From Pelagibacterium lentulum (GTDB lineage: Bacteria > Pseudomonadota > Alphaproteobacteria > Rhizobiales > Devosiaceae): a DNA stretch of 64,000 nucleotides. Positions 34,619 to 45,390 of the stretch are shown one piece after another; position 1 is the first letter of the stretch, and the number at the start of each line of letters is the position of its first letter. Location: assembly GCF_003992625.1 (NCBI RefSeq), contig NZ_RZMW01000042.1:117341-181340 (forward strand), written 5' to 3'. Made by a program: the position numbers and the translations under genes. Under the pieces are notes generated by a model. It made no database searches. It was not told the DNA's origin and saw only the letters and a list, made by a program, of their open reading frames with translations.

Positions 34619-37600
34619 ATGGGTGAAATGGATAAAAGCTTGATCGACGCATCCCGGCAGATTTCGGATGTGGCGACCACCCTTAAAAATCCGCCCGCAC
34701 AAGGACTGTACGATCCGCGCAACGAGCACGATGCCTGTGGCATCGGCATGATCGCCAATATCAAGAATAAAAAGAGCCACGAGGTGGTGCAGAAGGGTCT
34801 CGAAATCCTTGAGAACCTCGAGCATCGCGGCGCAGTTGGCGCCGACCCTCTCATGGGCGACGGCGCGGGCATTCTGGTTCAAATCCCGCATGCCTTTTTC
34901 GATAAGACCACCGATTTCGACCTGCCCGCGGCAGGCCACTACGCCGTAATCATGGTTTTTTATCCCAACCTCACCGCATTGCGCGACAAGTGCGAGACGG
35001 TGATGAACGCATGCCTTGAAGGCGAGGGCCTCAAGGTTCTGGGCACGCGGGTTGTCCCGTTCGATAATTCCTGCCTCTCCGAGGGCGTGATCGCCACCCA
35101 GCCGATCATCGAACAGGTCTTTGTGGCGCGGCCCGATGGGCTTGCCACGCTCGACGATTTCGAGCGCAAGCTCCTGATCGTGCGCAAGGTTATTTCCAAC
35201 ACCGTCTATGCCGAAATCCCCGAGGCACAGGACGATAATGGTTTTTACATCGTTTCGATGTCGGCCCGCACACTGGTCTATAAGGGCATGTTCCTCGCCG
35301 ACCAGTTGGGCAAGTTCTATCCAGACTTGCATGACGAGCAGTTCGAGAGCGCCATCGCGCTTGTCCACCAGCGCTTTTCGACCAACACCTTCCCCTCATG
35401 GAAGCTGGCCCACCCCTACCGGATGACCATCCATAACGGGGAGATCAACACCATCCGGGGCAACGTCAACTGGATGGCTGCGCGGCAGGCCTCCGTTGCG
35501 TCCGACCTGTTCGGCGACGAAATCTCCAAGATCTGGCCCATTTCCTACGAGGGCCAGTCCGATACCGCCTGTTTTGACAACGCGCTCGAATTCCTCGTGC
35601 GCGGCGGCTATTCACTGCCCCACGCGGCCATGATGCTAATTCCCGAAGCCTGGGCTGGAAACCCGTTGATGGACGAGGAACGCCGGGCGTTTTACGAGTA
35701 TCACGCAGCACTGATGGAACCATGGGACGGCCCGGCCGCCATGTCGCTTTCGGATGGACGCTATGTTGTGGCGACGTTGGACCGCAACGGATTGCGCCCG
35801 GCGCGTTATCTTGTCACCAAGGAAGGCCATGTGGTTCTGGCGTCAGAATCCGGGGTGCTCGATATTCCCGACGAAGATATTGTGGAGCGCTGGCGCTTGC
35901 AGCCCGGCAAGATGCTGCTGCTCGATCTCGAAGAAGGCCGCATCGTCTCGGACGAAGAGATCAAGAAGGCGCTTTCGGGCAAGAACCCTTATGCCAAGTG
36001 GCTCGGCAAGACCCAGATCGTTCTGGAAGACCTGCCCAATACCGAACCGAAGGCTCCGCCCACCAGCGAGAGCCTGCTCGACCGCATGCAGGCGTTCGGC
36101 TACACGCAGGAAGACGTCAAGCTTTTGATGGCGCCCATGGCCACGACCGGCCAGGAAGCCGTCGGCTCCATGGGCACCGATACCCCGCTCTCGGCGCTCT
36201 CGGACAAGCCCAAGCTGCTCTATACCTATTTCAAGCAGAATTTTGCACAGGTCACGAACCCGCCTATCGACCCGATCCGCGAGGAATCGGTGATGAGCCT
36301 TGTGTCCTTTATCGGCCCGCGTCCGAACCTTTTCGATCTTGAAGGCCTTTCGACCGTCAAGCGGCTCGAAGTGCGCCAGCCCATTCTCACCAACGAAGAT
36401 CTCGAAAAGATCCGTGCCATTGGCGAGATGGCTGACAACCAGTTCCAGACCGTTACCCTCGACATCACCTATGGCGTCGAAAAGGGCATAGAAGGCATGG
36501 GCGAGGCCATCGAGGCACTGTGCGCCCGCGCCGAAAAGGCTGTTCTTGGCGGCCATAACATCATCATCTTGTCCGACCGTCTCGTGTCGGCCAAGCGCAT
36601 CGCCATTCCGGCGCTGCTCGCGACCGCGGCTGTCCACCATCACCTGATCCGCAAGGGTCTGCGGACGTCTTCGGGCCTGGTGGTTGAAACCGGCGAAGCG
36701 CGCGAAGTTCATCACTATGCCGTTCTGGCCGGCTATGGCGCGGAAGCGATCAACCCCTACCTGGCGTTTGAAACCCTTGCCGCCATGCACGCCGAGGGTG
36801 AGTTTCCCCCTGAAGTTTCGGCCGATGAAGTCATCCATCGCTACATCAAGTCGGTAGGCAAGGGGCTTTTGAAGGTGATGTCCAAGATGGGCATCTCCAC
36901 TTACCAATCCTATTGCGGCGCCCAGATTTTCGATGCCGTCGGTCTTTCGACCGATTTGGTCAGGAAGTTCTTTTTTGGCACCGCAACCTCGATCGAAGGC
37001 GTTGGCCTCAATGAAATCGCCGAGGAAACCGTGCGCCGGCACGCGCTCGCCTTTGGTGAGGACGTCGTTTTGCGCAAGGCCCTCGATGTGGGCGGCGAAT
37101 ATGCCTATCGCATCCGCGGCGAAGCCCATGCCTGGGATCCGGGCATCGTTGCCAATCTCCAACATGCGGTACGCTTGAAAGGCAGTTCCAAAGAAACCGC
37201 ACAGGACCGCTACAACGCGTTCGCATCGGCCGTAAACGGCGAAAATGAGAGCTTTTTGACCATCCGTTCGATGTTCGGGGTCAAGCCGTTTGGCGAGCCT
37301 GTCGATATTTCCGAAGTGGAATCTGCTGAATCGATCGTGCGACGCTTTTCAACCGGTGCAATGAGCTTTGGCTCGATCTCGCGCGAGGCCCATACGGCCC
37401 TTGCCATCGCCATGAACCAGATCGGCGGCAAGTCCAATACCGGGGAAGGTGGCGAAGAACCCGACCGGTTCAAGCCCATGCCCGATGGGTCGATGAACCC
37501 GCAACGCTCGGCCATCAAGCAGATCGCTTCGGGCCGGTTTGGCGTCACGACCGAATATCTGGTCAATGCCGATATGCTCCAGATCAAGGTCGCTCAGGGT

Positions 37601-39340
37601 GCAAAGCCCGGCGAAGGCGGGCAGTTGCCCGGCCACAAGGTCGATTGGGTGATTGCAAAGACCCGGCATTCGACACCCGGCGTGGGCCTGATTTCGCCCC
37701 CGCCGCACCACGATATCTATTCGATCGAGGATCTGGCCCAGCTCATCTACGATCTCAAGAACGTCAATCCCGAAGCTGACATTTCGGTCAAGCTCGTGTC
37801 GGAAGTTGGCGTGGGCACGGTCGCGGCTGGCGTTGCAAAGGCGCGCGCCGACCACATCACGATCTCCGGCTATGACGGCGGTACGGGCGCTTCGCCACTG
37901 ACCTCATTGAAGCACGCTGGCGGTCCTTGGGAGATCGGCCTTGCCGAAACCCACCAGACACTCGTGCTCAACCGGCTGCGCTCGCGCGTCAAATTGCAGG
38001 TCGATGGCGGTCTCAAGACTGGTCGCGACGTATTGATCGGTGCGCTCCTGGGTGCGGATGAATTCGGTTTCTCGACGGCGCCGTTGATTGCGGCAGGCTG
38101 TATCATGATGCGCAAGTGTCACCTTAACACCTGCCCGGTCGGCATTGCCACACAGGACCCGGTCCTGCGCAAGCGGTTCAAGGGAACGCCCGAACACGTC
38201 ATCAACTACTTCTTCTTTGTCGCCGAAGAACTGCGCCAGATCATGGCCCAGCTTGGCGTCAAAAAACTTAAGGATCTTGTTGGCCGCTCGGACCTTCTCG
38301 ATCAGACCCGCTTGGTCAATCACTGGAAGGCCAAGGGGCTCGATTTCTCCAAGCTGTTCTATAAGCCCGAGCCCCTGGGCGGCGATACGATCTATCACTC
38401 CGAATTCCAGAACCACCATCTCGAAGCGGTTCTGGATCGCGAATTGATCCAAAAGGCACGCAACGCCATCGACACCAAGGAGCCCGTGCAGATCGACATG
38501 CCGATCCGCTCGCTCAACCGTTCCGCAGGCGCCATGCTGTCCGGCGAGGTAGCAAAAGCGCACGGTCATGCCGGGCTGGCCGAGGATACGATCGCGGTCA
38601 AGTTTACCGGTACGGCAGGCCAGAGCTTTGGCGCCTTCCTTGCCAAGGGCGTCAGCTTCGATCTTGAAGGCGATGCAAACGACTATGTTGGCAAGGGCCT
38701 TTCAGGCGGACGCATTGTCATCCGCCCATCGGCAAAGGCGCAGATCGTGCCCGAGAAGTCGATGATCGTAGGCAATACGGTGCTTTACGGCGCCATCGCC
38801 GGGGAATGTTATTTCCGCGGTGTGGCTGGCGAACGGTTCGCCGTGCGCAATTCCGGTGCCATTGCGGTTGTGGAAGGCACAGGCGATCACGGTTGCGAAT
38901 ATATGACGGGTGGGCTTGTCGTTGTGATCGGCCAGACCGGGCGCAACTTTGCTGCTGGCATGTCCGGTGGCGTGGCCTACGTTCTCGATGAGGACGACAG
39001 CTTCCGCTCGCGCTGTAACCTGGCCATGGTCGATCTCGAGCCGGTCGAGGAAGAAGAAGAACTCATGCGCAAGCTCCACCACCATGGTGGCGATCTTGAA
39101 TGGCATGGCCGGGTCGATATTTCGGGCGACATGACCAAGCATGACGACGAACGGCTCTACCAGCTTATCTCGAACCACCTGCATTACACCGGCTCGGATC
39201 GCGCCAAGCATATCCTCGACAATTGGGAGGAATACCGGCCCAAATTCGTCAAGGTCATGCCGGTCGAATATCGCCGTGCGATTCAGGAAATGGAAGAAAA
39301 GCGCCGGGGCGGCAGAATGCGCCCGACGGCTGCGGAATAA
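34619..39340 (+). CDS. gltB: Glutamate synthase (NADPH), large subunit
   Basis: With GltD makes glutamate from glutamine and 2-oxoglutarate. The 1573-residue protein has a short propeptide ending before catalytic C40 ([20 protein letters not shown]), then the class-II glutaminase domain, the central domain, the FMN-binding synthase domain ([46 protein letters not shown]), cysteines for the 3Fe-4S cluster in [17 protein letters not shown], and the C-terminal GXGXG beta-helix. ATG 34619 has GAGG 8 nt upstream and gives the expected propeptide. gltD follows after 11 bp. Confidence 0.98.
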   Translation: MGEMDKSLIDASRQISDVATTLKNPPAQGLYDPRNEHDACGIGMIANIKNKKSHEVVQKGLEILENLEHRGAVGADPLMGDGAGILVQIPHAFFDKTTDFDLPAAGHYAVIMVFYPNLTALRDKCETVMNACLEGEGLKVLGTRVVPFDNSCLSEGVIATQPIIEQVFVARPDGLATLDDFERKLLIVRKVISNTVYAEIPEAQDDNGFYIVSMSARTLVYKGMFLADQLGKFYPDLHDEQFESAIALVHQRFSTNTFPSWKLAHPYRMTIHNGEINTIRGNVNWMAARQASVASDLFGDEISKIWPISYEGQSDTACFDNALEFLVRGGYSLPHAAMMLIPEAWAGNPLMDEERRAFYEYHAALMEPWDGPAAMSLSDGRYVVATLDRNGLRPARYLVTKEGHVVLASESGVLDIPDEDIVERWRLQPGKMLLLDLEEGRIVSDEEIKKALSGKNPYAKWLGKTQIVLEDLPNTEPKAPPTSESLLDRMQAFGYTQEDVKLLMAPMATTGQEAVGSMGTDTPLSALSDKPKLLYTYFKQNFAQVTNPPIDPIREESVMSLVSFIGPRPNLFDLEGLSTVKRLEVRQPILTNEDLEKIRAIGEMADNQFQTVTLDITYGVEKGIEGMGEAIEALCARAEKAVLGGHNIIILSDRLVSAKRIAIPALLATAAVHHHLIRKGLRTSSGLVVETGEAREVHHYAVLAGYGAEAINPYLAFETLAAMHAEGEFPPEVSADEVIHRYIKSVGKGLLKVMSKMGISTYQSYCGAQIFDAVGLSTDLVRKFFFGTATSIEGVGLNEIAEETVRRHALAFGEDVVLRKALDVGGEYAYRIRGEAHAWDPGIVANLQHAVRLKGSSKETAQDRYNAFASAVNGENESFLTIRSMFGVKPFGEPVDISEVESAESIVRRFSTGAMSFGSISREAHTALAIAMNQIGGKSNTGEGGEEPDRFKPMPDGSMNPQRSAIKQIASGRFGVTTEYLVNADMLQIKVAQGAKPGEGGQLPGHKVDWVIAKTRHSTPGVGLISPPPHHDIYSIEDLAQLIYDLKNVNPEADISVKLVSEVGVGTVAAGVAKARADHITISGYDGGTGASPLTSLKHAGGPWEIGLAETHQTLVLNRLRSRVKLQVDGGLKTGRDVLIGALLGADEFGFSTAPLIAAGCIMMRKCHLNTCPVGIATQDPVLRKRFKGTPEHVINYFFFVAEELRQIMAQLGVKKLKDLVGRSDLLDQTRLVNHWKAKGLDFSKLFYKPEPLGGDTIYHSEFQNHHLEAVLDRELIQKARNAIDTKEPVQIDMPIRSLNRSAGAMLSGEVAKAHGHAGLAEDTIAVKFTGTAGQSFGAFLAKGVSFDLEGDANDYVGKGLSGGRIVIRPSAKAQIVPEKSMIVGNTVLYGAIAGECYFRGVAGERFAVRNSGAIAVVEGTGDHGCEYMTGGLVVVIGQTGRNFAAGMSGGVAYVLDEDDSFRSRCNLAMVDLEPVEEEEELMRKLHHHGGDLEWHGRVDISGDMTKHDDERLYQLISNHLHYTGSDRAKHILDNWEEYRPKFVKVMPVEYRRAIQEMEEKRRGGRMRPTAAE

Positions 39341-39351
39341 AGGAGGAAAGC

Positions 39352-40782
39352 ATGGGTAAGGTAACAGGCTTTCTCGAAATCGATCGTCAGGAACAGCGCT
39401 ACGAACCGGCTTCGGATCGTATCCGCCATTTTGGCGAATTCACAATTCCGCTGACCGAGAACGAGGTCAAAAAGCAGGCTGCTCGCTGCATGGATTGTGG
39501 CATTCCCTATTGCCACAGCGAGGTAACGGGCTGCCCGGTCAACAACCAGATTCCCGACTGGAACGATCTGGTCTGGAACGATGACTGGCAAGAAGCGGCC
39601 CGCAACCTGCACTCCACCAACAACTTCCCCGAATTCACGGGCCGGATTTGCCCTGCCCCGTGTGAGGAAGGCTGCACGCTCAACCTCGAGAACACACCTG
39701 TCGCCATCAAGACCGTCGAACAGGCTATTGCCGATCGCGCCATTGGCGACGGCTGGATCAAGCCGCAGATCGCCAAGAAAAAAACGGGCAAGAAAATTGC
39801 CATTGTCGGGGCGGGCCCCGCCGGGCTCGCGGCGGCGCAACAATTGGCACGGGTCGGTCACGCCGTTCATGTCTATGAACGCGAACCAAAGCCGGGCGGC
39901 CTTCTGCGTTATGGCATTCCCGATTTCAAGATGGAAAAGCACCATATCGACTTCCGGCAGGCACAGCTTGAAGCCGAAGGCGTGATTTTCCACTTTGGCG
40001 AAAATATCGGCGTCTCCCGCCCGCTTTCGGACCTGCGCGAGAACCACGACGCCGTATTGCTTTGTGGCGGCTCGGAATTTCCACGTCACCCCGGTTGCGA
40101 AGGTACCGAATTTGAAGGTGTGCATTATGCCATGCCCTTCCTCGTCCAGCAGAACCGCCGCAATGGCGGCGAGGATGTCAGCAACGAAGAACAATTGCTC
40201 GCATCGGGCAAGCATGTGGTCGTGATCGGTGGCGGCGACACGGCTTCGGACTGCATCGGCACCTCGTTCCGGCAGGGCGCGATTTCAGTCACTCAACTCG
40301 ATATTCGCCCCCAACCGCCTGAAATCGAAGACAAGCTCACAAACTGGCCGAACTGGGCCATAAAGATGCGCACGTCCTCCTCCCAGGCCGAAGGGGCCGT
40401 ACGTGAATTCTCCGCAGGAACACTAGCCATTGTCGGCAACGAACAAGGCCATGTAACCGGTGTGAAATGCGCCCGCGTCAGCCAGTCGCGCAAGCCGATC
40501 GAAGGCACCGACTTCATTTTGAAGGCCGACCTGGTGCTGATGGCCATCGGCTTCGCCCATCCGATCCATGACGGTATGCTCAACGAGCTTGGCGCCAAGC
40601 TCGACAAGCGCGGCAATCTGTTTGCTGATACTTTCAGCTACAAGACGTCTGTTGATGGGGTTTATGCTGCAGGCGACATGCGCCGCGGCCAGTCCCTTGT
40701 CGTCTGGGCAATCCGCGAGGGCCGTCAAGCCGCCCGCGCCATAGATTTCGACCTGATGGGCGAAACCAACCTGCCGCGCTGA
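39352..40782 (+). CDS. gltD: Glutamate synthase (NADPH), small subunit
   Basis: FAD/NADPH subunit, 476 residues, that passes electrons to GltB. The N-terminal Fe-S cysteines are ARCMDCGIPYCHSEVTGCPV and RICPAPCEEGCTLN. The FAD motif is IAIVGAGPAGLAAAQQL near residue 147, the NADPH motif HVVVIGGGDTASDCIG. The C-terminal GVYAAGDMRRGQSLVVWAI is typical. AGGAGG stands just before ATG 39352. The message ends at a RIME-like repeat and a strong terminator. Confidence 0.98.
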   Translation: MGKVTGFLEIDRQEQRYEPASDRIRHFGEFTIPLTENEVKKQAARCMDCGIPYCHSEVTGCPVNNQIPDWNDLVWNDDWQEAARNLHSTNNFPEFTGRICPAPCEEGCTLNLENTPVAIKTVEQAIADRAIGDGWIKPQIAKKKTGKKIAIVGAGPAGLAAAQQLARVGHAVHVYEREPKPGGLLRYGIPDFKMEKHHIDFRQAQLEAEGVIFHFGENIGVSRPLSDLRENHDAVLLCGGSEFPRHPGCEGTEFEGVHYAMPFLVQQNRRNGGEDVSNEEQLLASGKHVVVIGGGDTASDCIGTSFRQGAISVTQLDIRPQPPEIEDKLTNWPNWAIKMRTSSSQAEGAVREFSAGTLAIVGNEQGHVTGVKCARVSQSRKPIEGTDFILKADLVLMAIGFAHPIHDGMLNELGAKLDKRGNLFADTFSYKTSVDGVYAAGDMRRGQSLVVWAIREGRQAARAIDFDLMGETNLPR

Positions 40783-40796
40783 GCTTGAAAAAAAGA

Positions 40797-40897
40797 GCGT
40801 GTCCAGCAAAAGTGGAAACGGTTTTGCGGTTCGGACACGCGATAAAACAAAGATCTGGAGCCGGGTTTTGATTCAATCAAATCCTGAACGGCTCTAG
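40797..40897. repeat. RIME-like double palindrome
   Basis: About 101 bp made of two palindromes: GCGTGTCC (40797-40804) with GGACACGC (40833-40840), including an inner GCAAAA/TTTTGC; and GAGCCG (40858-40863) with CGGCTC (40889-40894) around a TTTGATT/AATCAAA core. This matches the dispersed Rhizobiales intergenic mosaic elements I recall (RIME1, ~108 bp, two palindromes). Only one copy lies in this window. Confidence 0.65.
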
Positions 40898-40908
40898 AAC
40901 CTGAAAAC

Positions 40909-40935
40909 GGCCGGGCCTTGGTGCCCGGCCTTTTT
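40909..40935. terminator. Intrinsic terminator of gltBD
   Basis: GGCCGGGC (40909-40916), loop CTTGGT, GCCCGGCC (40923-40930), TTTTT. The minus strand continues with GTTTTC, so it may also end the DUF459 gene, whose stop codon (40934) touches the stem. Confidence 0.9.
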
Positions 40936-42112
40936 ATCGCCCGTATCGATTTTCGAGGGCCGGTTCGGGTACGGCGCCGAATGCATCCACGCGACCGGCG
41001 GGCGCAACCATCATGGTTTCCAGATCGAACCCTGCAAGCGCAGCCGACTGGCCTCCAGCCATGAGCAGATCGTTGGCGCGCCGCGTTTGCCCGCCAATCT
41101 GCTGCACCAATCCAGCCATCTCGAAATGCCGTGACTGCCCCAACCCTTGAAAGGGTGGACGCAGCATGTCCGCGGCATCGGTCCCGGCCAGAAGATCGGC
41201 CACTTCCGAGCGATTGCCGCCGGGACTGCCCGTATGATGCTGGCGAATGGCCCGATCAATGAAAAAGGCGAGCTTATCCGACCCGGCATTGGACAGGTGA
41301 ATGCCATCCCCCTTGCGCATGGAAACGATATTGCCACTGAGATCAGGCCCGACAGCGGTGTAATTGCCAGCCTCGCTCATATAGCGTTCAAACGTCTCGA
41401 CCCATTCGCCACCGGCCGATTGCACAGCCGATCTGTGCAATGCCGAAATCTGGGCCATATCAGAGGAAAACTGCGTACGCTCCATCGGCGGCAATTCGAC
41501 CCAGACAAAAGGTTTGCCCGCCCGTGCCAGCGTATTGACGAAACGCTCTATACGCGCTGAATAGCTGGCTTTCCATTGCTCGGACAGCGCCGCGGCGCCT
41601 CCGAGCACCTGCCGGTCATTGATACCGACCATCACGACAGCAATATCGAAACTGTCATTGGCGATCGCCTGATCGAGCGCGCCTTGCCAATCGAAAAAAT
41701 CGTTGCGTACAAAGCCCGAAGACCCAACGCCCTGCCCGATGACTCGCGTTGCCCGATCCTCGGCATAAAAACGGTTCATGGCAGCGGCCAGATCTACCGC
41801 TAGGGAATCGCCGAAAACCGCGATCCTTGTCGCATCCTCATCCTTGTCCACCGCCGCCGGCGCTGGCGGCAGGCTCGCCTGCGGTGCCGGGCGTGGCGCC
41901 TGTTGCTGGGGACGGGGCGACGACTGGGGCTGCGGCATGGTGCGCTGCTGGGTTGTCGCGGGCGGCTGACTGGGCTGATTGTTGGAATTGCCAAACAACA
42001 CTTCAAACAGCGAACGGCGCGGCGCCTGATCCTGCGCATATGCCGCTGGCGCAGCCAAAGGCAGCGCCAAAAGCGCCAGCATGAATGCCACGATAAGGTG
42101 CCGGATCGTCAT
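40934..42112 (-). CDS. DUF459 / SGNH-hydrolase-type envelope protein
   Basis: A 392-residue exported protein with a signal peptide (MTIRHLIVAFMLALLALPLA ending AYA), a ~70-residue Pro/Gln-rich linker, and an SGNH esterase-like domain. Block I is IAVFGDSLAVDLAAAM (nucleophile Ser), the block III-like segment is VVMVGINDRQ, and block V is DGIHLSNAGSDKLAFFID (Asp-His). Members may deacylate glycans. ATG 42112 is chosen for the signal peptide; an upstream GTG (42163) would overlap the mltB stop. It lies behind mltB and galE on the same strand. Confidence 0.82.
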   Translation of the reverse strand: MTIRHLIVAFMLALLALPLAAPAAYAQDQAPRRSLFEVLFGNSNNQPSQPPATTQQRTMPQPQSSPRPQQQAPRPAPQASLPPAPAAVDKDEDATRIAVFGDSLAVDLAAAMNRFYAEDRATRVIGQGVGSSGFVRNDFFDWQGALDQAIANDSFDIAVVMVGINDRQVLGGAAALSEQWKASYSARIERFVNTLARAGKPFVWVELPPMERTQFSSDMAQISALHRSAVQSAGGEWVETFERYMSEAGNYTAVGPDLSGNIVSMRKGDGIHLSNAGSDKLAFFIDRAIRQHHTGSPGGNRSEVADLLAGTDAADMLRPPFQGLGQSRHFEMAGLVQQIGGQTRRANDLLMAGGQSAALAGFDLETMMVAPAGRVDAFGAVPEPALENRYGR

Positions 42113-42159
42113 GGCGGAACTATACCCCAAACACGGTTGCGCGAACATTGCCAAAGCCC

Positions 42160-43416
42160 TCACTGACCCGCCTGAGCACGCAGAAGTGTAAGACTATTCG
42201 CGGTGATGAACCCATCGGCCACATGACCCGCCTGCGCCTGAAAGCGCGCGTAAGCGCTCTGCGTTATCGGCCCCACCATGCCGTCGATGGCGCCGCCATA
42301 ATGGCCCAGTTGCGTCAGAAGCGTCTGAATTTCAATGCGCTCGGCCCGGTTCGGAAACCGCGTCTGGCGCGGCCAGGACGCGACAATCGGTCCCGACCCT
42401 TTGAGCCTGTCGGTCAGATGCCCTACAGAAAGCACGTAAGAATCGGAAAAATTATAGCCCTTTATTGCCAGGAAATTCGCCGTTGCGAGAAATTTCGGCC
42501 CATCTTTTCCGGCCGGAACGTAGAGAAATACCTCGGTATCGGGATTGCCGAACTGCCGTCCCGCAACGCGCGTCACACCCCGCTCGGCAAAAAACCGGAT
42601 CGGGCGCATCTGCTCTCGATCCGCGAGCAGATAATCGAACCCGTCGGGTACCTCCACCTCAAAGCCCCAATCGAGCCCCGGCTGGTAGCCAAGTCCCCGC
42701 AGGTAGGCGGCAGAACTTGCCAGCGCATCGGCAAGCGAACCATGCACGTCAATCGTCCCGTTACCATCACCGTCCCGGCCATATTGTAGATAGGCAGTCG
42801 GGATGAGCTGCAAATGCCCCAAAGCCCCGGCCCATGAGCCGACAAGTTGGTCCGATGCCATGCCTGACCGCTGCAGGATCGTGAGTGCAGCAAGCAATTC
42901 AGCCTCATCTTCTGCCACACGTCCGCGCCGCTGATGGGCCAGACTTGCAAGCGAAGCGATGACCGGCTTTATCATCGCGCTATTGGAAAGCGCTGCGCCA
43001 TAATCGGTTTCAACGCCCCAGATTGCCGCCAAAAGATAGGGATCGACCCCATAGGCCGCACCGATCTGCTCGAACAGCGCACGGTTCTGGCGATAGACCT
43101 GTTGCCCGCGCGAAATGCGCGAGGCGGTCACACGCTGATCGAGATAGTCCCATATCGGGGTGGCAAATTCGGGCTGGCCAGAGATGAGTCGGGCAATCGA
43201 CTCATCCTGGCGCACCGGCCCCATCACCGCCCGATAAAAATCCAGTCCGATGCCGTGGCTGACAGCCACAGTCTCGAACCGGGTCTTGAAGGCATCGAAA
43301 CTTTCAATCGGCTGCGCGAACGCTGGCGCCGCGCCCGATAGGACAAGCGCCAGCGCGAAAATGATCGACTTCAGACCGCGGGCCTGTCGTTTCGGGTATT
43401 GAGATAACGTTCCCAT
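42160..43416 (-). CDS. Lytic murein transglycosylase (MltB type, SLT_2) with peptidoglycan-binding domain
   Basis: Cleaves murein glycan to 1,6-anhydro ends. In 418 residues: an export signal (SIIFALALVLSGAAPAFA), the MltB catalytic domain with the Glu in AAIWGVETDYGAALSNS, GSWAGALGHLQLIPTAYLQYGRDGDGNG, and a C-terminal PG_binding_1 domain (RIEIQTLLTQLGHYGGAIDGMVGPITQSAYARF). ATG 43416 lies 46 bp inside galE. This gives a long n-region before the signal and no clear ribosome site, so the true start may be a little downstream. Confidence 0.88.
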   Translation of the reverse strand: MGTLSQYPKRQARGLKSIIFALALVLSGAAPAFAQPIESFDAFKTRFETVAVSHGIGLDFYRAVMGPVRQDESIARLISGQPEFATPIWDYLDQRVTASRISRGQQVYRQNRALFEQIGAAYGVDPYLLAAIWGVETDYGAALSNSAMIKPVIASLASLAHQRRGRVAEDEAELLAALTILQRSGMASDQLVGSWAGALGHLQLIPTAYLQYGRDGDGNGTIDVHGSLADALASSAAYLRGLGYQPGLDWGFEVEVPDGFDYLLADREQMRPIRFFAERGVTRVAGRQFGNPDTEVFLYVPAGKDGPKFLATANFLAIKGYNFSDSYVLSVGHLTDRLKGSGPIVASWPRQTRFPNRAERIEIQTLLTQLGHYGGAIDGMVGPITQSAYARFQAQAGHVADGFITANSLTLLRAQAGQ

Positions 43417-44366
43417 TTATAGGCCATTTCCACAATTGTTGGCAGGTCGTCAAATTGTGGCTCCCAGTCCATGGAGCGGATCCTGTCGGCCCCCGCAACG
43501 ATCGATGCGGGGTCCCCGGCCCGGCGCGGACCATGCACGACCGGGAAATCCACCCCGGTTACCTGCTTGACTGTACTGACCACTTCATCAACCGAAAAGC
43601 CACGGCCATAGCCGCAATTCATTGTGCGGCTTTCCCCGCCCGCCCGCAAATGATCGAGCAGGATACCGTGCGCAGCGACAAGATCGGAGACATGAATATA
43701 ATCGCGCACGCAGGTGCCGTCAGGGGTCGGATAATCGTCACCGAAAACGCTCATCGACGCGCGCAGCCCCAACGCAGTCTGCACCGCAACCTTGATGAGA
43801 TGGGTCGCCCCTGCCGTCGATTGCCCCGAACGCATTTCAGGATCGGCCCCCGCAACGTTGAAATAGCGCAGGACGCCATAGGTCATGGGATGGGCGGCAG
43901 CAACGTCGGCCAACATCCATTCGCTCATCAGCTTGGACCGCCCATAGGGCGAAACGGGCGTCAAAACCGCGTCTTCGGCAACCGGTTCAAGCCCGACCAT
44001 GCCGTAAACCGCGGCAGTGGACGAGAAAATGAAATGCTTGATACCATTTTGCACGCAGGTTTCGATCAGGTCGCGGGTGGCTGCAGTATTATTTCGATAA
44101 TATTTGAGCGGATTTTCCACAGATTCGGGCACCACGACCGATCCTGCGAAATGGATGACCGCATCGATGCCATGATCCTGGATCAAACGGGAAACCAGCG
44201 CGTTATCGGCAATATTGCCCTGAACGAAGTCAACACGATGATCGACCATCCAGTCAAAGCCGGTCACGAGATTGTCCAGCACGACAACCTTTTCGCCCCG
44301 GTCGGCAAGATAAAGCACCATATGGCTGCCGATATATCCCGCGCCACCGGTCACAAGTACGCCCAT
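43371..44366 (-). CDS. galE: UDP-glucose 4-epimerase
   Basis: Interconverts UDP-glucose and UDP-galactose with bound NAD+. The 331-residue SDR protein has the NAD motif TGGAGYIGSH at 6-15, S116 in FSSTAAVYG, and Y141-x3-K145 in SPYGRSKLMSE. The C-terminal part has RRAGDPASIVAGADRI. AGAGGA precedes ATG 44366. It is divergent from galU, which makes the UDP-glucose substrate, so the two supply sugars for surface glycans. Confidence 0.95.
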   Translation of the reverse strand: MGVLVTGGAGYIGSHMVLYLADRGEKVVVLDNLVTGFDWMVDHRVDFVQGNIADNALVSRLIQDHGIDAVIHFAGSVVVPESVENPLKYYRNNTAATRDLIETCVQNGIKHFIFSSTAAVYGMVGLEPVAEDAVLTPVSPYGRSKLMSEWMLADVAAAHPMTYGVLRYFNVAGADPEMRSGQSTAGATHLIKVAVQTALGLRASMSVFGDDYPTPDGTCVRDYIHVSDLVAAHGILLDHLRAGGESRTMNCGYGRGFSVDEVVSTVKQVTGVDFPVVHGPRRAGDPASIVAGADRIRSMDWEPQFDDLPTIVEMAYKWERYLNTRNDRPAV

Positions 44367-44493
44367 GCTGTCCTCTTTGGTATGGTTCGTATAAAAAAGC
44401 GAACCCTCAACGGGTGATTGTGGGTTGCATTAGTGGCAATAAGCCCTTGAAACTCTCTTACGAAATATTCTTGCAAGAAAAAAGGAGGCCCAT

Positions 44494-45390
44494 GTGGCCC
44501 AAAGAGTCCGAACTGCAGTCTTCCCCGTCGCCGGTCTTGGCACTCGTTTTCTGCCCGCCACCAAGGCAATGCCCAAGGAGATGCTGACCGTTGTCGATCG
44601 CCCCGTCATCCAATACGCATTTGACGAAGCCCGCGAAGCCGGAATCGAACATTTCGTTTTCGTGACCGGGCGCAACAAAGGTGTCATTGAGGATCATTTC
44701 GATCGTCAGTTTGAACTCGAGCAGACCCTGGAATCTCGCGGCAAGGCAGCGGCCCTTGAAGAATTGCGTCGCGACCTGCCGCGTGCCGGACAGACAAGTT
44801 TCACCCGGCAGCAGGAACCGCTGGGGCTTGGCCATGCGGTCTGGTGCGCACGCGATCTGGTAGGCCGCGAGCCTTTCGCTCTGCTTTTGCCCGATATGAT
44901 TTTCCGCTCGGAACCCGGTGTGCTCAAGCAGATGATGGAAGCCTATGAGGAGACCGGCGGCAATGTGATCGCGGTCGAAGAAGTCGACCCTGCGGACGTA
45001 TCGTCTTATGGCGTTGTCGCGCGCGGCGAGGGTCCCGATACCGGCTTTTCCATTACCGGCATGGTCGAAAAGCCAAAAGCCGATGAAGCGCCATCCAATC
45101 TCATCATCTCGGGCCGCTACATTCTCCAGCCTGAAATCTTTACGCTGCTGTCCGAACAAACGGTTGGCGCCGGCGGTGAAATTCAGATCACCGACGCCAT
45201 GCGGCACCTTATGGATATGCAACGTTTCACCGGGGTGAAATATGAAGGCCGTTCATTCGACTGCGGTTCAAAGATCGGCTTTCTGACCGCCAATCTCGTT
45301 TTTGCGCTGGATCGGCCCGACATCGCCGATGCCTTTACCGCAGAGCTCAAGGCACTCGCGGACAGCCTGCCCATCAGTATTGAAGAGTAA
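44494..45390 (+). CDS. galU: UTP--glucose-1-phosphate uridylyltransferase
   Basis: Makes UDP-glucose from UTP and glucose 1-phosphate. The 298-residue enzyme has [23 protein letters not shown] (nucleotide loop), [33 protein letters not shown] with the metal Asp, and [19 protein letters not shown] 44494 is preceded by AAAGGAGG 6 nt away; an overlapping ATG is out of frame. Its 3' end overlaps the convergent barrel gene by 17 bp. Confidence 0.96.
   Translation: MAQRVRTAVFPVAGLGTRFLPATKAMPKEMLTVVDRPVIQYAFDEAREAGIEHFVFVTGRNKGVIEDHFDRQFELEQTLESRGKAAALEELRRDLPRAGQTSFTRQQEPLGLGHAVWCARDLVGREPFALLLPDMIFRSEPGVLKQMMEAYEETGGNVIAVEEVDPADVSSYGVVARGEGPDTGFSITGMVEKPKADEAPSNLIISGRYILQPEIFTLLSEQTVGAGGEIQITDAMRHLMDMQRFTGVKYEGRSFDCGSKIGFLTANLVFALDRPDIADAFTAELKALADSLPISIEE

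Noticed and set aside
35843..37165. 440-codon open frame on the - strand inside gltB
   Set aside because: Antisense shadow; gltB is intact and conserved throughout.
40797..40897. CRISPR-like or IS end
   Set aside because: It is a single unit of two palindromes, with no spacer array and no transposase gene; a RIME-type element fits better.
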